From assembly GCA_003427395.1 (NCBI GenBank), contig BFEA01000025.1, positions 4,377,951 to 4,399,288 of the forward strand: DNA of 21,338 nucleotides. Reading direction: 5' to 3'. Shown here in pieces: positions 19,230 through 21,338 of this stretch. Origin of the DNA: Chara braunii. Lineage: Eukaryota; Streptophyta; Charophyceae; Charales; Characeae. Position numbers and translations under genes: made by a program. Under the pieces are notes generated by a model. It made no database searches. It had not been told where the DNA came from and saw only the letters and a list, made by a program, of their open reading frames with translations. Each line of letters opens with the position of its first letter. The first letter of the stretch is position 1.

Positions 19230-19267
19230 CTGTCTCTTATACACATCTAGATGTGTATAAGAGACAG
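19230..19267. other. Second Nextera mate-pair junction adapter
   Basis: This is the same 19+19 mosaic-end palindrome as at 9830-9867. It joins unique sequence on the left to a CT microsatellite on the right. The two flanks may therefore not be adjacent in the genome. Confidence 0.97.
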
Positions 19268-19278
19268 CTCTCTCTCTC

Positions 19279-19322
<44 letters not shown>
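19268..19322. repeat. (CT)n microsatellite with one interruption
   Basis: About 55 bp of CT units with a CCCT break, directly after the adapter. Because of the junction, both its length and its position are uncertain. Confidence 0.9.
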
Positions 19323-19327
<5 letters not shown>

Positions 19328-20317
19328 CACCCCCCCCACATTCTTTTTACTGGTTTTATAACTTCTGTTTGGGCTGACGCTGGAAAATAGCATGGGCAGA
19401 GACATCAGAAAATCCAAGTGTGACTATTCAAACTTTGTGGGATGTATCCGGCCAAAATCCCAACTTCAAGCTGAATTCGACCCGCAACGGCGTGTAGTGT
19501 AAAGACGTACCAAAGTGCCCTGCCTGTTACTTTGCAAGAGGCCGCTTTTCATGCGCCCCACACCGCCCCTGACAATAGCTACGGAAAAACAAAAGCAGCC
19601 AAAACGCTATGAACTAACCAAAGACGACTGGTGAACGCCTCCATTATAACACTTCATGCTAATAACAAAGATAAAGTGATCAAAAGAATTATCCAACTGA
19701 TCTGTGTATCAGCAGGACAGGAAGTTACTGTTACACAGTCGGTGCAGGCCAAGGTGTAAAGATGTTCCCCATCTTCCCTTCAGAGGAAGTGGGGACACAA
19801 ATGCCCAGTAAGGATGATTAAAGGCTACAAGATCAAGTGCTGCATTTTTTTCGGAGATTTTGGTGCAACTAGTTGATCTATGCGGCCCTCCGTGATGCCA
19901 GACCTTCCCTGGCTGCAGTTGAACTCAAGAATCAGGGTACGTCCTGGCTACTGCTGCATCTGCTTACCAACATAAATGCAGAGGAACTGGATGACCTGCT
20001 ACTGGAAGACACCGAGGTTCGTTGTGGACATACACAACAATCTTCCACCAAAACGAACGTCTTCTCTACACATCTCAAGAAACAGTTCACTGACACTGGG
20101 TTGGGATTGGGAGAACAGACTCCGAGGTGAATGAAGGGGTGAAGAGATCCATGGCGCCCACCACACCAAGTGCGATAACCACAAGCCGAAGCCGTTCCCG
20201 GACCTGCACTGGAGCTGACAATTGTGCTCATGAGCTACGAAGCGTCACATAGAAGGTTTGGGTGATAAATCTAATCGGCACAAGAAGTCCAGGCTCGAAT
20301 CCTAGATTCACAAGAAT
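19323..20317. other. Unannotated stretch, possible exon remnants near 19870-20130
   Basis: No clear gene. A frame of 85 codons (19873-20130, no ATG start) contains RDARPSLAAVELKNQ, followed by GTACGT, and an acidic EELDDLLLEDTE, preceded by AAATGCAG and followed by GTTCGT. These resemble exon ends, but I recognise no family and cannot build a gene model. A tRNA-like B box at 20292-20302 is weak. Nothing else is supported. Confidence 0.25.
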
Positions 20318-20527
20318 GTGGGTCAGGTAGTCCTTTTGCTAGAAACCAAATTGAACATTGATAAGAGGAGTACCTTGGGCAACTGGTGGGATTGCCCGCG
20401 GTGGTGGGGCCCCTCACAGGGCACTAGGGGAGGAGTCACAATCCTGCTATATAGTAACCTGCATGCAGTTCTTTTGGATGAATATATTGACATGTGGGGT
20501 CACTCCATGCATGTAGAAGTGCTTTTG
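20318..20527 (+). pseudogene. EN-domain fragment, left half (LINE-5)
   Basis: The frame gives VVLLLETKLNIDK (the QETHL-type Glu motif), GTRGGVTILLYSNL and MWGHSMHVEVLL, in the order and spacing of the LINE-2 EN (CIQETHL, SAGVTIWI, GRWVRV). It stops at a reverse-strand poly(A) of tail copy f. EN homology resumes at 20941 in NMYAPAEYANRAKFL, so the two halves appear to be one domain split by an insertion of about 410 bp. Confidence 0.65.
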
Positions 20528-20694
20528 TTTTTTTCTTTTTTTGGTTAAGGCCTGAGAAGGTCTGCTAGGGGGGGTGATAAGAGAAGCCCTCCCTAGTAGG
20601 CCTGCTGGTGGTCACTACATCTATTCGTGGGGAGCTTCACCTGCTGGAAAACAGGTCGAGCGTCCCTTGAATACATGAATACATGAATACATGA
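20525..20694 (-). repeat. Structured tail repeat, copy f, with hairpin and A-rich tail
   Basis: On the reverse strand: CATGTATTCA units (AATACATG three times on the forward strand at about 20671-20694), then GGGACGCTCGACCTG, TTTTCCAGCAGGTG, AAGCTCCCCACGAATAG. The hairpin has arms at 20587-20599 and 20562-20574 (13 bp with two G-U type pairs). The loop contains CTCTTATCA (20583-20575). An A-rich tail is at 20542-20525. Confidence 0.7.
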
Positions 20695-20796
20695 GCATAC
20701 GAGTTGAGCATCGTTGATGTCTGTGATGTCTGAGAGGAAGTGACTGTGTTTCTCATGGGCTTCTCTAGCACCTGGGAATGCAAACGCACCAAGAAC

Positions 20797-20920
20797 CATC
20801 CTTTCTTTTTTTTTTTTCTTTTTTTTTTTTTAACACAGACCGGGGTTGTGCCCTAGGGGGTGATAAGAGCAGGCCCCTGTCATACCCCCTGGGTGGCTCC
20901 AATCTATTGGTGGGGAGCAG
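20797..20920 (-). repeat. Structured tail repeat, copy g, with hairpin and A-rich tail
   Basis: On the reverse strand: CTGCTCCCCACCAATAG then ATTGGAGCC, then a hairpin with arms at 20897-20885 and 20860-20850 (about 11 bp with a 2-nt bulge). The loop contains CTCTTATCA (20869-20861). A-runs follow at 20832-20805. The 5' part of the core is missing. Confidence 0.7.
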
Positions 20921-20940
20921 ATTGATGAAATGTTGGACTT

Positions 20941-21240
20941 TCTATGAATATGTACGCTCCTGCTGAATATGCAAACAGGGCTAAATTCCTTTAGGAATTG
21001 CCATAGATGGTTCTAAACTCCCAGAACCTTATCATAGGAGGCGATTGGAATACTGTTATGAACCCAGGGCTGGACTGTCCAACCCTGGACAGAAGCAAGA
21101 TGGACACAGTTCTCTTCGCCTCCTTTATGGAGAGTCAAGACCTGATGGACTCATACAGACAGACACACCTAACTGACTGCTGTTACACAAGGTTCTCTTC
21201 TCAACTGTCCCAAGACTCCCCACTAATCAGGCATAGGCCA
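20941..21240 (+). pseudogene. EN-domain fragment, right half (LINE-5)
   Basis: One frame reads NMYAPAEYANRAKFL, then two TAG codons where Gln would fit, then LIIGGDWNTVMNPGLD (catalytic Asp/Asn, about 21038) and LMDSYRQTHL..CCYTRFSSQLS. It matches the EN core of the other LINEs here and continues the fragment at 20318-20527. The window's terminal CT tract follows, so the C-terminal EN part and RT are not present. Confidence 0.78.
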
Positions 21241-21248
21241 AACAACCA

Positions 21249-21251
<3 letters not shown>

Positions 21252-21338
<87 letters not shown>
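21252..21338. repeat. (CT)n microsatellite at the window end
   Basis: 87 bp of uninterrupted TC/CT units run to the last base. Such a tract is a common point where short-read contigs end; the true length is unknown. Confidence 0.97.

Noticed and set aside
20250-20302. Possible tRNA-like A box (TAGAAGGTTTGG) and B box (GGCTCGAATCC)
   Set aside because: The B box is good and the spacing fits, but the A box is weak and no tRNA fold or repeat support is visible.
2313-20920. CRISPR array or bacterial repeat system
   Set aside because: Repeats are dispersed, on both strands, tied to poly(A) and LINE ends, with no regular spacers and no cas-like genes.

Overview
The window looks like repeat-rich nuclear DNA of a eukaryote. 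It holds several decayed L1-like non-LTR retrotransposons (LINEs) with endonuclease (EN), reverse transcriptase (RT) and C-terminal zinc-finger segments. It also has poly(A)-tailed short retroposons, terminal-inverted-repeat elements, (GA)n/(CT)n microsatellites and one stretch with eukaryotic promoter and splice signals. No bacterial operon, rRNA gene or CRISPR array is visible. The protein style (long ORF1 with a zinc knuckle, EN-RT-zf-RVT ORF2) fits plant or streptophyte-alga LINEs, but the sequence alone does not fix the organism.

Layout: 1-630 holds a small inverted-repeat element and a reverse-strand tail repeat. 1260-2525 is a 5'-truncated LINE copy (LINE-1) ending in A27. 2526-10697 is a nearly full-length but broken copy of the same family (LINE-2), with ORF1 at 2707-5393, ORF2 at 5402-10253 and a structured 3' tail. 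10842-11938 is a reverse-strand LINE 3' fragment (LINE-3). 11974-12433 is an EN fragment and 14715-17164 is an EN-end/RT fragment (LINE-4). Between these two lies about 2.3 kb of CpG-richer, non-LINE DNA with a TATA box, a plausible leader intron and a 104-codon ORF; this is the best candidate for a host gene. 17165-20317 is mostly non-coding and carries nested small elements. 20318-21240 is another EN fragment split by tail repeats. The window ends in an uninterrupted (CT)n tract.

Two 38-bp perfect inverted repeats (9830-9867 and 19230-19267) are the Nextera mate-pair junction sequence, two 19-bp Tn5 mosaic ends head to head. They are library or assembly residue, not biology. The first sits between two identical 245-bp copies of LINE-2 sequence, so 283 bp there are artificial.

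The most interesting biological signal is a short tail domain present seven times. Its core folds into small hairpins, and in four copies it is followed by a longer hairpin whose arms differ in sequence between copies while staying paired, around a nearly constant loop (CTCTTATCA). Two copies lie downstream of LINE ORF2 ends and five are scattered, most of them next to an A-rich tail. This suggests a structured 3' recognition element shared by the LINE and short retroposons. I found no evidence of any other undescribed system.
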